A stretch of DNA of 64,000 nucleotides, taken from the NCBI GenBank assembly GCA_016788865.1, contig JAEUSB010000074.1, positions 23,492-87,491 on the forward strand, in the 5' to 3' direction. Origin of the DNA: Leptospirales bacterium (GTDB lineage: Bacteria > Spirochaetota > Leptospiria > Leptospirales > Leptonemataceae). Every line of letters begins with the position of its first letter. Position 1 is the stretch's first letter. Below, piece by piece: positions 44,647 through 53,392 of the stretch. The translations under genes were made by a program, and so were the position numbers. Under the pieces are notes generated by a model that worked only from the letters and a program-made list of their open reading frames with translations, made no database searches and was not told the origin of the DNA.

Positions 44647-46347
44647 CTATTTTTTGGTGCCCAGACTCCCAATCACGTGTTGGCACACGCTTGCCCTTGA
44701 GCGCGCTTGCGGGTCCGTCAGGGGTTCTCCAAGATAGATTCTTACGGCGGGTTTCTCCTTGTGAATTTCAGAGGGAGCAAAGATCACTGCAAACTGGATC
44801 TCCTCCCGACCTTTTGAAAAACACGTTTCTTCCGTCGGTTCCCCGTTCTCACTGCCACCATACACCTTGTATTGAACCTTGAACTCTCCCGCAGGTTGGT
44901 ACCATTTCAGTTCCCCGATTTGCATCCCGCCGGCACCACTGAACATAGCACTTTCAACACCGATCTCCTTAAATGTCCCATTGTAGCCGTTGCCTTCTAC
45001 ATTTACTTCGGGCGCATTGCGAATCAAATCGAACATCATCCAATAATACGCCTCCTCGTATCGAGGGTCCGCCTGCTTAAACGAAATATCGTATCGCATG
45101 GAGCCGGTGTTTGAATCGAACCCACCTTTTCCAAATTTCATTGCCGTCAGAAGGATAGCACGGTGAAACTCATGACTGCTGTTTATCTCTTTGTAGTTTT
45201 GCGGAATACCGGCAATGAAACTGGATAAACCGGGACCACCGATTGCGAGATACGGCGCGATCTTCTGGGGACGCAGCAGATATTCTCGATCCGCGGTGGA
45301 AACTCGAAAAGCCAGACCATTCGGAGAAGCTTCTGCTTTCACAGATCGGATCTCGATGTCCTTTTCTTCCTTATCTGGCATGGTTGATCCTGGTTTCTTC
45401 ACGCGTTTCACATTCAAGAAAACGCCTTTCCAGGGGCGTACATTGATCTCCCAGATTGCATAATCCGTTTCCGCGCCCTTACCTATCTGGGGATACTCGG
45501 CGTCTGAAACATCGTAGGTTGTATCCTCAAGAGACTTGATCAACAATTTCTCCTGTAAATACGGAAGCGCGCGCATCTTGTTAAACTCTATAGCTAGACC
45601 GGGCCACGATTCAGAACGGAGCGGAAATCCGGCAATGATCGCTTCCTCGCGCGCCTTCCATTCCTTCTCAACCTGAGAGGTCAGTTCGCTATCGATTTCA
45701 ATTTTGGCGAGCGGACTGGTCTCGAACCCAACCCCTTGATTCTCTATGAATAGTTTTTGCAGCTGGCCAAGCGACTTATATCGCTGCAGCAATGGCTGCA
45801 AGCGGCTGTCCGTCATTTGAGTGGGATTTCGAAACCCGGAAACGAAAAATGCAAGATCAGAAACAATGCGATCCTTCTCTGCTTCCTTTTCCTGAGCTGC
45901 GTTCATGAATTGCCCCACTACACCGTGATGAAATTGCTGCGGGGTTTCCTTCCTGGGATCATTCAGCCATTCAATCGTTTTGATAGCCTTTGATTTTTCC
46001 TCTGGAGGGACTACGATAGCGATTCCCAATGTATGTGGTTGAGGTACAAACGCCGGTTGATTCTTGCACGGTATAGTCGCCGGACAGACGATCTGATAGA
46101 GCGCACCTTTTTTCTCGTTGGTCCAGAGACCCGTGACATCCACTGGCTCTGCAAAGTTCAACTGGCCAATGCGCGCACTTGCAACATCTGCTTCGGCAAG
46201 CACCTCGACCGGTGCACCGGCACGAATAGACAGCATTACCTTAGGAGAATCGTATTTCTCGAAGCCCCGGTTGCAAGCCGAAGCTGCCAAAAAGACCAGA
46301 CAGAGTGAAATACATCTGGCTCGAACTGAGTAAGTGACACTCTTCAT
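44647..46347 (-). CDS. large lipoprotein with N-terminal SH3-like domain, paralog A
   Basis: This 566-residue lipoprotein has a leader ending LAASAC. Residues 30-110 resemble a bacterial SH3 unit (IRAGAPVEVLAEADVAS, ending in AFVPQPHTLG). The central and C-terminal regions, with GGPGLSSFIAGIPQNYKEINSSHEFHRAI and FGKGGFDSNTGSMRYDISF, match paralog B. AAGGAAG lies before the ATG. The family is otherwise not recognised. Confidence 0.75.
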   Translation of the reverse strand: MKSVTYSVRARCISLCLVFLAASACNRGFEKYDSPKVMLSIRAGAPVEVLAEADVASARIGQLNFAEPVDVTGLWTNEKKGALYQIVCPATIPCKNQPAFVPQPHTLGIAIVVPPEEKSKAIKTIEWLNDPRKETPQQFHHGVVGQFMNAAQEKEAEKDRIVSDLAFFVSGFRNPTQMTDSRLQPLLQRYKSLGQLQKLFIENQGVGFETSPLAKIEIDSELTSQVEKEWKAREEAIIAGFPLRSESWPGLAIEFNKMRALPYLQEKLLIKSLEDTTYDVSDAEYPQIGKGAETDYAIWEINVRPWKGVFLNVKRVKKPGSTMPDKEEKDIEIRSVKAEASPNGLAFRVSTADREYLLRPQKIAPYLAIGGPGLSSFIAGIPQNYKEINSSHEFHRAILLTAMKFGKGGFDSNTGSMRYDISFKQADPRYEEAYYWMMFDLIRNAPEVNVEGNGYNGTFKEIGVESAMFSGAGGMQIGELKWYQPAGEFKVQYKVYGGSENGEPTEETCFSKGREEIQFAVIFAPSEIHKEKPAVRIYLGEPLTDPQARSRASVCQHVIGSLGTKK

Positions 46348-46382
46348 ACTACTTCCTTCTCTAGAACTCAAATTATTTTGCG

Positions 46383-48089
46383 CTATCTAACTGACCGATT
46401 CAGCAGTCTACAAATCGAAGTGCTGCTCGGTTCAGCCAACCACCAATTCATTTCCACATCCGGCTCGGCAGAAGCAACTGCCGAAGGATCAAAAACGATT
46501 TCTACTGCGTCCTTTTCCTGAAAACAGACCGCTTCCTCCGAGGAGACTCGCTGCTGACCCTGTTCGTTCCATCGCGTGATCACGATGAGGCGAAGCTCTG
46601 GCAAGTTTGGCTTATACCACTGATATTCGGGAGGCTCACCGTCTCCGCAGCCATATTCCATACCGGTTAATTTTCCTTTATAGTCAGTTTCGCTCTCGAC
46701 GTTAGGATGATTTCGAAAAATCTCCAGGGCGCGGAGAAACTGTTGATTGTTTTCTATAGGAAGCTGATATCGCATGCGCCCCGAATGCGCGTCGTATCCG
46801 CCGGTCCCGTGTTTCAAGGCAATCTTGATGATCCTCTGGGCGTAGCTCTCGCTGCTTGACAAGACTTCTTTGTAGTCCGCGGGGATGTCCTGTATGAATC
46901 TTCCCGGTCCTCCATCGGCCAGATACTTTGGCAATCGGTCCGGGGTAAGCTTGATCAATCGACTTTCTGTCTGAATTACAAACGTCAGACCTTTTTCTGC
47001 CGTTGCCGCCGTCACAGCCAGAACCGGGATGTTCTCATTCTTACCGGTAGCTTCGCCTTTTGCGTCAAAAAGCTCTTCGGTTAGAAAAACACCTTCGAGT
47101 GGACGCGTTTCCAGAGTCCACTTTGCCCTGCTTACACCAGTTTGCGCGCTACGACTTACAAACGAATAGTCTGTGCCAGACGCGCTGAACGTCCCGTCGG
47201 CCAGGCACTCAGCCAGAATTTGCTCGGCAACGTAAGGAGTTGAGACGATCTCGCTAAAGCGTTTGGCCAGGCCAGGCCAGGTGATGTCACGCATTGGAAA
47301 GCCAACCACAACGGCCTTCTGATAGGTCTCGATTCTTTCACGCACCTTTGATGCAAGGCCTGCTGGAACTTTGACCTGAGGGAGGGGCTCGGTTTCTGAT
47401 GAGGCCGGTTGAATTTCGGAGTCTGGCTTAGACGTGGCCGCGTCAACCTTTGGCTCGCGTTCCGACTGGGGCTCAAACGCCACCGCGAATCCAGTCATGG
47501 ACGGCCAGCGCTTGATCAGGGATTTTAAGCGGGGATCCGGAATCGCCTTTTTTTCCAGGAGGTGTAAGATCGCCTGAATGTCCCGCGCCTGGCGCAATCC
47601 GCGTTCCTCGCCCAGCGAGTCCAGGTGTGACAGGATAAACTCTTCGGAAATCTCTGCCGGTAAATCATGGCTGCCATAAACCCACGCATGGGTGGCCTTG
47701 AAGGCTGGTTCCCCTTCCGTGGGAATTAGGACGGCCCTATGCTCCTGAATGAATCTATCCTCGACGTAGCCAATACCGTCCTTGCAAGCGATAGATGGCG
47801 GGCACTTGACCTGGATGAATGGAGTCGTCACGTCATTGCGATCCGTTGTGTCGACCGTCCCCACAGCTATCGCAGTTTCTTTTCCATAGTCCCCCAAGTA
47901 TGCTAAGAGATTCTTCTCCTCATCCTTTGAAGCCAGCGGATACAGTATAGGTTCGCGCAGTAAGCGGACCTCCTGGCGCGCCACAATTCCCAGGACCCAG
48001 GGCTTTTCAAACGTGGTAAATTTTTTCTTTGGTCCGCATGCTACGACGCAAGACAAGATGAAGATATAGACATACCCGAATCGGCTCAT
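46383..48089 (-). CDS. large lipoprotein with N-terminal SH3-like domain, paralog B
   Basis: This 568-residue lipoprotein starts MSRFGYVYIFILSCVVAC. It is similar to paralog A throughout: the N-terminal SH3-like unit, GLAKRFSEIVSTPYVAEQIL, GGPGRFIQDIPADYKEVLSSSESYAQRI and YDAHSGRMRYQLP. Residues 215-235 are a Pro/Glu/Ser-rich insert that paralog A lacks. The gap to paralog A is 35 bases. Upstream lies the palindrome at 48136-48155. Confidence 0.75.
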   Translation of the reverse strand: MSRFGYVYIFILSCVVACGPKKKFTTFEKPWVLGIVARQEVRLLREPILYPLASKDEEKNLLAYLGDYGKETAIAVGTVDTTDRNDVTTPFIQVKCPPSIACKDGIGYVEDRFIQEHRAVLIPTEGEPAFKATHAWVYGSHDLPAEISEEFILSHLDSLGEERGLRQARDIQAILHLLEKKAIPDPRLKSLIKRWPSMTGFAVAFEPQSEREPKVDAATSKPDSEIQPASSETEPLPQVKVPAGLASKVRERIETYQKAVVVGFPMRDITWPGLAKRFSEIVSTPYVAEQILAECLADGTFSASGTDYSFVSRSAQTGVSRAKWTLETRPLEGVFLTEELFDAKGEATGKNENIPVLAVTAATAEKGLTFVIQTESRLIKLTPDRLPKYLADGGPGRFIQDIPADYKEVLSSSESYAQRIIKIALKHGTGGYDAHSGRMRYQLPIENNQQFLRALEIFRNHPNVESETDYKGKLTGMEYGCGDGEPPEYQWYKPNLPELRLIVITRWNEQGQQRVSSEEAVCFQEKDAVEIVFDPSAVASAEPDVEMNWWLAEPSSTSICRLLNRSVR

Positions 48090-48135
48090 TCAAACAATTC
48101 CTCACCGGATCATATACCAGTGAGTTGTTAATCGC

Positions 48136-48155
48136 AATATCCCAAATGGGATATT
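48136..48155. promoter_or_regulatory. palindrome between divergent lipoprotein genes
   Basis: AATATCCC and GGGATATT are perfect 8-base arms around AAAT, 46 bases before the paralog B start and 76 bases before the next SH3 gene. Nearly the same sequence occurs at 53330-53347 in front of the island's kinase gene. It may bind the island's response regulator. Confidence 0.55.
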
Positions 48156-48231
48156 CATGGAACAGGATGTCACCGTTGATCGAATTCGATTTCTGCTTGC
48201 TTGCGGACTAGAAGGACTCAGTTTGCGGAGT

Positions 48232-48810
48232 ATGTGGAAAGTGACCTGGCTTATTCTCGTCTTGTTTCTCTGCGACTGTGGCAAATCATCCCAGGACCAG
48301 GGCCAGAATATTCGCTATGTGATCGCACCCAGCGGCCTCAATCTCCGTGCGCAGGCTTCGCCCGCAAGTCCCGCCGTAAAATTGCTACGCGTTGGCGCGG
48401 AAGTCACGGTGGTTGAAGAACAGAAAGAAGAATCTTCCTGGCAGGGGCTTACGGGGCGCTGGACAAAAGTCCGTTTTGAACAGACGGAAGGTTGGGCATT
48501 TGGTGCTTTTCTTTCAAAACAGAAACCTCCTAGAGCTACAGGCACATGGGGTACCTGCGTGGAAATGCCCAATAGCCTTGCGCTAAACTTTCGCCCGGAC
48601 GGTTCTTACTCTTCCGTCTCCATTGGCGTAGAAACGATTGGCCGATATACAGAAGAAGGAGACACGGTTACAATCGTAGGAACGCATGTGAATCATGGCG
48701 CAACTTATGGCGGAACCAGGGCTCTGGAACCCGGGCCAGCCGGGTTAATGCGCCTGGCACCTAACGGTCAGTTATGCTTTGCCGACGGCGAATGCCTGTG
48801 CAGGCGTTGA
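48232..48810 (+). CDS. SH3-domain lipoprotein
   Basis: This 192-residue protein starts MWKVTWLILVLFLCDCG (lipobox possibly LCDC). The SH3 unit (YVIAPSGLNLRAQASPAS, VGAEVTVVEE, RWTKVRFEQTEGWAFGAFL) is at residues 28-100. A second beta-rich domain resembles lipocalin-like tails (RPDGSYSSVSIGVETIGRYTEEGDTVTI). Peptidoglycan or peptide binding is plausible for bacterial SH3 domains. A longer start at 48157 would hide the signal peptide. Confidence 0.75.
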   Translation: MWKVTWLILVLFLCDCGKSSQDQGQNIRYVIAPSGLNLRAQASPASPAVKLLRVGAEVTVVEEQKEESSWQGLTGRWTKVRFEQTEGWAFGAFLSKQKPPRATGTWGTCVEMPNSLALNFRPDGSYSSVSIGVETIGRYTEEGDTVTIVGTHVNHGATYGGTRALEPGPAGLMRLAPNGQLCFADGECLCRR

Positions 48811-48842
48811 TGGAGAGTTCATCGCCTCTCGCTACCGCGAAT

Positions 48843-49448
48843 TTACAGGCTCTTCTTTCTTGAGTACATCTTGCCTGTGGATTTGTTTTTCAACTTCCAG
48901 ACACCGTTGTCTTTGAATATTATCCAATCCTTCATAGCGGGGTCAGGGTTATTCACATTCTCGCCGCGGAAATGGTATTCCGCGCCCTTTTGTTCCAGCC
49001 TTACCACCTTCCAGGCCTCTTCACCCGTGCAAGTAGTCCTGTGCACAGAATTCTTGAACAAATGCAAACCCTGCACCGGTCCTGGCATATCGCAGGGAGA
49101 TTCATCATACGTCCCTTCCGCCTCAACCGGGATAGCGACGACCCGTGAGGCCGCTAAGAATCCACCGAATACCCATCCTCGCTGCGAGCCGAAACTGACT
49201 TTCGTCCATTTGCCCCTCTTTCCACCAATCTCAACTTCTTCACCCGTCCGCTCGAGGACTGTGACTTCTGCGTTTTCAGGTATCAAGAGAACTACCTGAG
49301 CCCCGACGTTCGGTTCGTTTCGCATGTTGAGTCCACCGGCCGCCATTACGTATTGTCGATCTGTCTTACTCTCCTCAGCCGATATCGCGCCAGTCAGAAG
49401 AACGGCCGCGCAGAGAATTAGATGGTTCCGCATTTTGGTTGATTGCAT
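48843..49448 (-). CDS. SH3-domain secreted protein
   Basis: This 201-residue protein has signal peptide MQSTKMRNHLILCAAVLLTGAISA and an SH3 unit (YVMAAGGLNMRNEPNVGAQ, ENAEVTVLERTG, KWTKVSFGSQRGWVFGGFL). A C-terminal beta domain follows (YHFRGENVNNPDP, WIIFKDNGVWKLKNKSTGK). AGGAG lies 7-8 bases before the chosen ATG. It is the last gene of a four-gene minus-strand run of SH3 proteins. Confidence 0.78.
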   Translation of the reverse strand: MQSTKMRNHLILCAAVLLTGAISAEESKTDRQYVMAAGGLNMRNEPNVGAQVVLLIPENAEVTVLERTGEEVEIGGKRGKWTKVSFGSQRGWVFGGFLAASRVVAIPVEAEGTYDESPCDMPGPVQGLHLFKNSVHRTTCTGEEAWKVVRLEQKGAEYHFRGENVNNPDPAMKDWIIFKDNGVWKLKNKSTGKMYSRKKSL

Positions 49449-49465
49449 CGTTTGATCTCCTCTTT

Positions 49466-50518
49466 TCAACACTCAGGCGCGTAGGACGCAAACGGCTTAC
49501 CATCCGGTGTAACCGGCAAAAACCCGCTGTCCTCTCCGGCAAAAAATCCTTTGCGAATATTCTCTCGCCATTGCGGCCAGTATGTTTGCATGTCTGCAGG
49601 AAAGAGCAGATCGTTCGCATTCACCTTTCGAATATAGATCAAGGCAGGGCGGTTCATCATGAGACCCGGATCTCCGGGGTAGCTGGTTGTGCGATAGAAG
49701 CGCGTGTGCAGTGCAATGGCAATCGAACCGTCGGCCTGCAAAGTCCATGAACCAATTTTTCCCGGGCAGGAGATAACTTCGCCTTCCGGGTAGAGTGTCA
49801 GTGCAGTTTGATAGACGCAGTCCTGTCTGTCGTTGACTACTCCTGCCATGACGAACTTTTTCAGAGCCGGATCTAAGCAATTCCGCTTAACGGTATCCGA
49901 ACAGAATGGATAACGAGGGGCCGCAGGTCGTAGATCCCGCTTGTTGACCCAGAGTATACTCGTTTGCGTTTGATCACAAATTCCGCCCTTTGGAAAGAGA
50001 CCACCAATCCAATCGGGGCTTGCTTGTTCGCTACCGGGCGAGTTCGATGCATTCGCAAGTGTATAGCGCGAAACGACTACGGGTGTCCCCGCATTCAAAG
50101 TGCGGACCGGAGTTCCAACGGCCGGTGAGGAATACGCGGGAATCCCTGCGGTGTGTTTGGCATAATAGACGCGCGTGGCAGGCTCCAGGTACCCATCAAA
50201 GATCCAGCCGTCTTTGTATTTGCGCCAGAACCCCTTGCGACCGTTGATCGTTGTTTCATCCGCTGTTGCGCTCTCTTCGAGTTCGATTTCAGCCCCCTGC
50301 TCAAGCAGGCCCACAACCTCGCCGTCCACGGAGGGTTGCGAGCGAATGCGAAGGCCACCGACTGCTGCAACCCAGTACGGGACAAGCGGAGTTCTGCTTT
50401 GAACGGGAGCTTGAACTTGAGGTTTGACAGGCAATTGTACTGGTGTTTCTCGGCTGGCGCAGGCGTAGAGAAACCCGACCATAGTGAGAAGCGATCTGCT
50501 AAAAATAAATCTGCACAT
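49466..50518 (-). CDS. SH3-domain lipoprotein
   Basis: This 350-residue lipoprotein starts MCRFIFSRSLLTMVGFLYAC (lipobox LYAC). The SH3 unit (YWVAAVGGLRIRSQPSVDGE, EQGAEIEL, FWRKYKDGWIFDGYL) is followed by a second SH3-like stretch (PAYSSPAVGTPVRTLNAG) and the C-terminal beta domain (LYPEGEVISCPGKIGSWTL). AAGGAG lies 8 bases before the ATG. It is the longest member of the set. Confidence 0.77.
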   Translation of the reverse strand: MCRFIFSRSLLTMVGFLYACASRETPVQLPVKPQVQAPVQSRTPLVPYWVAAVGGLRIRSQPSVDGEVVGLLEQGAEIELEESATADETTINGRKGFWRKYKDGWIFDGYLEPATRVYYAKHTAGIPAYSSPAVGTPVRTLNAGTPVVVSRYTLANASNSPGSEQASPDWIGGLFPKGGICDQTQTSILWVNKRDLRPAAPRYPFCSDTVKRNCLDPALKKFVMAGVVNDRQDCVYQTALTLYPEGEVISCPGKIGSWTLQADGSIAIALHTRFYRTTSYPGDPGLMMNRPALIYIRKVNANDLLFPADMQTYWPQWRENIRKGFFAGEDSGFLPVTPDGKPFASYAPEC

Positions 50519-50528
50519 GAATTTCTCC

Positions 50529-51209
50529 TTACCTGATCTTTGCCCGGCAATTCGGATCACCATTCGCAGGAATGAGTTCCAGTCCTTCGTGCTCATCAGT
50601 TCTGACACCTGAGTATTCGCAGGTAAAGCGCTTCGTCCACTTCGGCTGCCTGTAGTTCATGGACGCCGTGTAATTTACAATCAGTCGGCCATGGTCACCG
50701 TTCTTTTCCGCGTTCTTCTCAGACCAGACGATCTGCAGATGGATGCAGCCTGAATCGCACATACTGAGAATATACTCATCACCAGTATGACTGCTCTTAC
50801 CTCCAGGGAGGAGACGCGTTGCCCCGCTATCCCCGTTCATGCTGATACTAATAATCCGGTAGGCCACGCGTTCGGAAAGAGGGAGCGCGGGGTTAAGGAG
50901 CCTGGCCCGCAGCTTCTCATTTGCCTCATTGCAGGAGGTAACAAACGGACTGAAGATATAGCCGGCCTGCTCAGAACAACTTATTGCGCAGAATCGTCGG
51001 CTAACGTTCAGCCATCTCCCCGTTTGCCCACCGATTGTGATTTCGGGCCCCTGCGCGACAGCGCTGTCGAATGAGGTTCCGTGATAGTATTCACGCAGGA
51101 CTTCTCCCTGGAGGGAGGGTTTTGAACGCAGGCGAACCACGTCGCCAAGAATGCAAAAATCTGCCGCTGCCAGCGGGGTGACCAGGAAAAGCAGAATCAG
51201 ATACTTCAT
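50529..51209 (-). CDS. SH3-domain secreted protein
   Basis: This 226-residue protein has signal peptide MKYLILLFLVTPLAAA and no lipobox cysteine at the cleavage site (ADFC, so a lipoprotein is not excluded). The SH3 unit runs LGDVVRLRSKPSLQGE to EQAGYIFSPF. The C-terminal domain has GDEYILSMCDSGCIHLQIVWS. AAGGAGG lies close before the ATG. The distance to the next gene is 10 bases. Confidence 0.75.
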   Translation of the reverse strand: MKYLILLFLVTPLAAADFCILGDVVRLRSKPSLQGEVLREYYHGTSFDSAVAQGPEITIGGQTGRWLNVSRRFCAISCSEQAGYIFSPFVTSCNEANEKLRARLLNPALPLSERVAYRIISISMNGDSGATRLLPGGKSSHTGDEYILSMCDSGCIHLQIVWSEKNAEKNGDHGRLIVNYTASMNYRQPKWTKRFTCEYSGVRTDEHEGLELIPANGDPNCRAKIR

Positions 51210-51245
51210 TTTTCCTCCTTTCGTCTTCACTAAGCTACGCCCGAA

Positions 51246-51936
51246 TCACGCGCAACAGTTTACAAAGCACACAGTCAACGGCTTTCCGCCCTCATCCATC
51301 GGTTGGAAACCATCCGCGCGCGGAGAAATATAGTAACGCTGGAAAGGTACTCCTTCCCCCTGAGCCATATTCGGATCACCGGTTTCATAGCAAAAACTTG
51401 TGGGTGCATCCACGCGAATGCGGTCCCCATCCATTTCCCATTTACCAAGCCCGCCCCCTGTATGGTCCGCTGCCACAGCCTGTTTTTCCCTGAAATCCGT
51501 CTACGGAGCCGTCTGGTTTGAGAAGATGCATGTAGCCGCAGTCATTCTCAACATCGATGGCAAGCCCCTGAGACTGCAGGCCGTACTGCCAGGCGGGAAT
51601 GCACTGCTGGCCAAAGACTCGGTGTGTGGCCGGGCATTTTTCAATGCGATCGAGCACGGCGGCATCGTTTGTGAGAAAGCCCGAAAATACCCAGCCCTCT
51701 TTGCCTTCGTAGCTGACTTTCTGCCAGGGCGCCTCAATGCCCTCGATCTTCACTTTTTCTGCGCTTGTTTCAATTACTTTCAGCTCTTTGCGAAACGGAA
51801 TCGTGCCGACCACGGCTGCGGAAGTTGCGGGCGCGGACCGCAGAATCAGACCGGTAGGTGCGGCAACACGCGGTCGCGGCGCGCAATTCAATAGAAGTAA
51901 AGTCGCGATGAGCAATACAGAGGGAGCGTGTTTCAT
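51246..51936 (-). pseudogene. SH3-domain lipoprotein, frameshifted
   Basis: The reading frame starts MKHAPSVLLIATLLLLNC (a good lipobox) and has the SH3 unit (GLILRSAPATSAAV to GKEGWVFSGFL). It runs off frame after LLKPDGSVDGFQGKTG and stops at about 51442. The next frame resumes GLGKWEMDGDRIRVDAP and continues to 51246, matching the C-terminal domain of the paralog at 49466-50518. Removing one G from the G5 tract at 51454-51458 joins the parts into a 229-residue protein. Sequencing error, phase variation or decay are all possible. Confidence 0.7.
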
Positions 51937-52052
51937 CCGGCAAGTGAACCTCCTTTAATAGATTTACGCAATTCTATTTCGAGTCCTGGGGAAAGAGGAA
52001 CCTCCCGGACCGCAACAGACCGGGAGATTGATTTCTTAAACGTCAGCGTGCT

Positions 52053-52568
52053 TTATTTGACCCCGTCTGTCTCTGTACGAATTCGCGCGCCTTCTTGAAT
52101 GATTTTCTGATAGCGCGCAGGTTCAATGGTTTCCATCAACTTACGTTCCATCCAGGTGGCACGATCTTTGCGTCGCTCCGTTCCGTGAATATTCGGTCCG
52201 GTAGCTTCGCGCGTGTGATGTATCTCAAGGGAACATCCCTTACCGTCCACATCACGAGCCTGGACAGCAATCTGGTCTCTTCTTTTGTCTGTGAGTAGCT
52301 TTTCAGAAGTGTCCTTCCATTCTGATTCCACCAGAAACGATTTGTCAGTTCCCGCAGGATCAGCCAAGCGAAACTGGTCTTTTGCAAAATATCCTTTTAC
52401 AGATGGCCAGAGCTGACGGCAATTGCTGCCATACACATACTGATTGAACTGTGAATCGTAGTATTCCCGCTCCTTTTTCTGACCCGCTGACTGACATGCA
52501 GTCAGCAACGAAGCAAGTAGAAGCACTGTCACTATCCCTGACCACGATTCGGTTCGTATTCTTCTCAT
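52053..52568 (-). CDS. hypothetical lipoprotein
   Basis: This 171-residue lipoprotein has a basic start and lipobox LLTAC (Cys25). The mature part (REYYDSQFNQYVYGSNCRQLWP, KDQFRLADPAGTDKSFLVESEW) is soluble and charged, and the family is not recognised. AAGGAG lies 8 bases before the ATG. It lies alone between the SH3 run and the next lipoprotein, in the same orientation. Confidence 0.7.
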   Translation of the reverse strand: MRRIRTESWSGIVTVLLLASLLTACQSAGQKKEREYYDSQFNQYVYGSNCRQLWPSVKGYFAKDQFRLADPAGTDKSFLVESEWKDTSEKLLTDKRRDQIAVQARDVDGKGCSLEIHHTREATGPNIHGTERRKDRATWMERKLMETIEPARYQKIIQEGARIRTETDGVK

Positions 52569-52651
52569 CCTAAACTCCTTTGATTTGTTAATGTTCTCTA
52601 TCGCTTATAGTTGCACGTTTTTAATAATACTTAGAATGGATCCTTCGCTCT

Positions 52652-53296
52652 TCATTGCTTCTGTGCATTCCTTGCCTGTTGGAGGATTTTGCGGGTTTCC
52701 GCTTGAAGCTTTTCACGGACTTCAGGCAAAAGCGGACCAGGTGGAAGGAGTCCCATCAAGCCCCGTATTTCCCGAAGGCATTCGCTCCCTTTGTGAGTCT
52801 TTGAGTAGAAGTTGTTCCGGCTGTATACTCCACCAATCTTGTGGCTCTGGACGTCAGACGGCGATACATCCACATTCATAGCCAGGGTGCATTCAGGGGG
52901 AAAACCCTCCGTGGACTTGTGCCTATAATCGCCGCGGGCGTATACATAGAAGAGAAGCATTGACCCATCTTCCGGAGGCCGTAAAGGTAGTTTGAGGTCC
53001 GGGTTTTCTGTTGCAATTGCTGAGTACGTGCAATGTTCGCCCATCCTTTGATTGCAGTACGCAATCGAGACGTTCAGTTTCTCTTCCTTTCGAATTACTT
53101 CTGCAACGTCAACAGCCACATTGGAGAATTCATTCTTCTTCGCCAGTAATAGGGAGGTATTATCAGACTCGCCCCGGAGCGGCTGATAGACGACAATTAC
53201 TGCCGGCTTCTTCTCAATTTGTTGCTTCAAGACGAAATAGTCAGCCGACGCGCAAGAGAATAAGAATCCCAGGAGCGAATACGAAAGACCTTTCAT
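52652..53296 (-). CDS. hypothetical lipoprotein
   Basis: This 214-residue protein starts MKGLSYSLLGFLFSC, a short signal with lipobox LFSC. The mature part has YFVLKQQIEKKPAVIVVYQPL and several cysteines (AYCNQRMGEHCTY, ECTLAMNVDVSPSD). The C-terminal 40 residues are helical. The family is not recognised. It is divergent from the kinase gene, and the shared 96-base gap contains the palindrome at 53330. Confidence 0.7.
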   Translation of the reverse strand: MKGLSYSLLGFLFSCASADYFVLKQQIEKKPAVIVVYQPLRGESDNTSLLLAKKNEFSNVAVDVAEVIRKEEKLNVSIAYCNQRMGEHCTYSAIATENPDLKLPLRPPEDGSMLLFYVYARGDYRHKSTEGFPPECTLAMNVDVSPSDVQSHKIGGVYSRNNFYSKTHKGSECLREIRGLMGLLPPGPLLPEVREKLQAETRKILQQARNAQKQ

Positions 53297-53329
53297 TGCG
53301 GTATTTTATGGCAGAAACGCGAGAAACGC

Positions 53330-53347
53330 AATATCCTGAATGGGATA
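53330..53347. promoter_or_regulatory. near-copy of the 48136 palindrome, before the kinase gene
   Basis: AATATCCTGAATGGGATA matches the first 18 bases of the 48136 site at all but two positions. It lies 33 bases from the lipoprotein start on one side and about 45 from the kinase start on the other. Confidence 0.5.
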
Positions 53348-53392
53348 AAAGGGTGGGAAAATTGATGGCGCGGACTTGAAACTCGCGCCATT

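Noticed and set aside
44625..44660. GGCACC and GGTGCC flanking the convergent ends at 44634/44647, with a T run
   Set aside because: The arms are only 6 bases with a long loop, and the T run lies inside the loop, so it is not a plausible terminator.
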